From: Bradyrhizobium sp. CCBAU 53351
GTDB taxonomy: Bacteria > Pseudomonadota > Alphaproteobacteria > Rhizobiales > Xanthobacteraceae
Assembly: GCF_015291745.1 (NCBI RefSeq)
Contig: NZ_CP030059.1
Span: forward strand, 2,941,501 to 3,005,500
Reading direction: 5' to 3'
DNA length: 64,000 nucleotides
The notes below the pieces were generated by a model, which was given only the letters and a program-made list of their open reading frames with translations, ran no database searches and was not told the origin of the DNA. The translations under genes and the position numbers were made by a program. How positions within the stretch are numbered: the first letter of the stretch is position 1; each line of letters starts with the position of its first letter. This document shows, piece after piece, positions 63,792-64,000 of the stretch.

Positions 63792-64000
63792 CCTCTCGTC
63801 ATCTTGCCATCACCATGGGCGACCCGGCCGGGATCGGCCCGGAGATCATCGTCAAGGCCTGCGTCGGGCTGAAGGACCGGATCGCGACCGGCGATCTGCG
63901 CCTGCTGATCATCGGCAGCGGCGCGGCGCTCGATGGTGCGAAGGCGGCTCTCGGGGCCAATGTTGCGATCCCCCAAGTCTCCGCGGAGGATCGTGAGTGG
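63788..64000 (+). CDS. pdxA2: 4-hydroxythreonine-4-phosphate dehydrogenase family (PdxA2), partial
   Basis: The first 71 codons are present and the gene runs off the right edge. It begins MTSRHLAITMGDPAGIGPEI, the PdxA N-terminal motif, followed by LRLLIIGSGAALDGAKAALG. Full members are about 330 residues. Next to an OtnK/DtnK kinase it is most likely PdxA2, which oxidises 4-phospho-threonate or erythronate, rather than the vitamin B6 enzyme. The start overlaps the kinase stop (ATGA). Confidence 0.88.
   Translation, partial: MTSRHLAITMGDPAGIGPEIIVKACVGLKDRIATGDLRLLIIGSGAALDGAKAALGANVAIPQVSAEDREW

Noticed and set aside
1..64000. CRISPR arrays, tRNA/rRNA genes, insertion sequences, prophage or attachment sites
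   Set aside because: I looked for regularly spaced repeats, transposase or integrase motifs and tRNA-like cloverleaf ends and found none that I could support by eye. A dedicated tRNA or non-coding RNA scan was not possible.

Overview
The window looks like chromosome of a Bradyrhizobium-type alphaproteobacterium (Nitrobacteraceae). The support is very high G+C, protein families typical of soil rhizobia, and short GC-rich palindromic intergenic elements of the kind scattered through those genomes. I see no rRNA, tRNA, CRISPR, prophage or plasmid replication gene. The content is mostly catabolic and transport functions in short, tightly overlapping operons, each next to its own regulator.

Region by region. 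1-4032: a branched-chain amino acid type ABC importer (fused LivH-LivM permease, LivG, LivF) followed by a MarR regulator. 4051-7417: a membrane protein, an enamidase-like amidohydrolase, ferredoxin-NADP reductase and a small coiled-coil protein. 7500-10908: a cytochrome P450, three tiny hydrophilic proteins that may be stress-controlled, and a DUF763 protein. 11036-13110: an MscS channel and a PepSY membrane protein with an apparent frameshift at its N-terminus.

13248-21506 is a catabolic island: a Bug-type binding protein divergent from a TetR gene with a near-perfect operator, two tandem 2-pyrone-4,6-dicarboxylate (PDC) hydrolase-like enzymes (one with a signal peptide), a DctA carrier, a GalB-like 4-oxalomesaconate hydratase, a LigK-like aldolase, a 4,5-dihydroxyphthalate decarboxylase-like protein and a DUF1932 dehydrogenase. 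Together these form the lower half of protocatechuate/gallate 4,5-cleavage, ending in pyruvate and oxaloacetate. No ring-cleaving dioxygenase is present here.

21496-33357 mixes a cytosine-deaminase-like enzyme with an altered metal-site motif, an amino-acid binding protein, an acyl-CoA dehydrogenase/CoA-ligase pair, a Baeyer-Villiger monooxygenase overlapping a shikimate-dehydrogenase-like gene, a lytic transglycosylase and several small genes, including a two-gene operon of 27 and 30 codons. 33663-45451 is a surface/regulation locus: two autotransporters whose C-terminal thirds are nearly identical, with three related LuxR-type regulators and one AraC regulator around them, closed by a clear intrinsic terminator.

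45575-52152 holds a TauE permease and an RND efflux pump with its adaptor, transcribed divergently from a TetR gene with palindromic operators between them. 52222-54365 contains two decayed genes: an MBL hydrolase lacking its catalytic core and an amidase with a one-base frameshift. 54787-59346 encodes an MFS exporter, guanine deaminase, a double-ABM membrane protein and RNase Z. 59363-64000 is an IclR-controlled operon (DapA-like aldolase, GlcD-like FAD oxidase, four-carbon acid sugar kinase, PdxA2) that runs off the right edge.

All functional names rest on recognising motifs and remembered family sequences. No database search was run.
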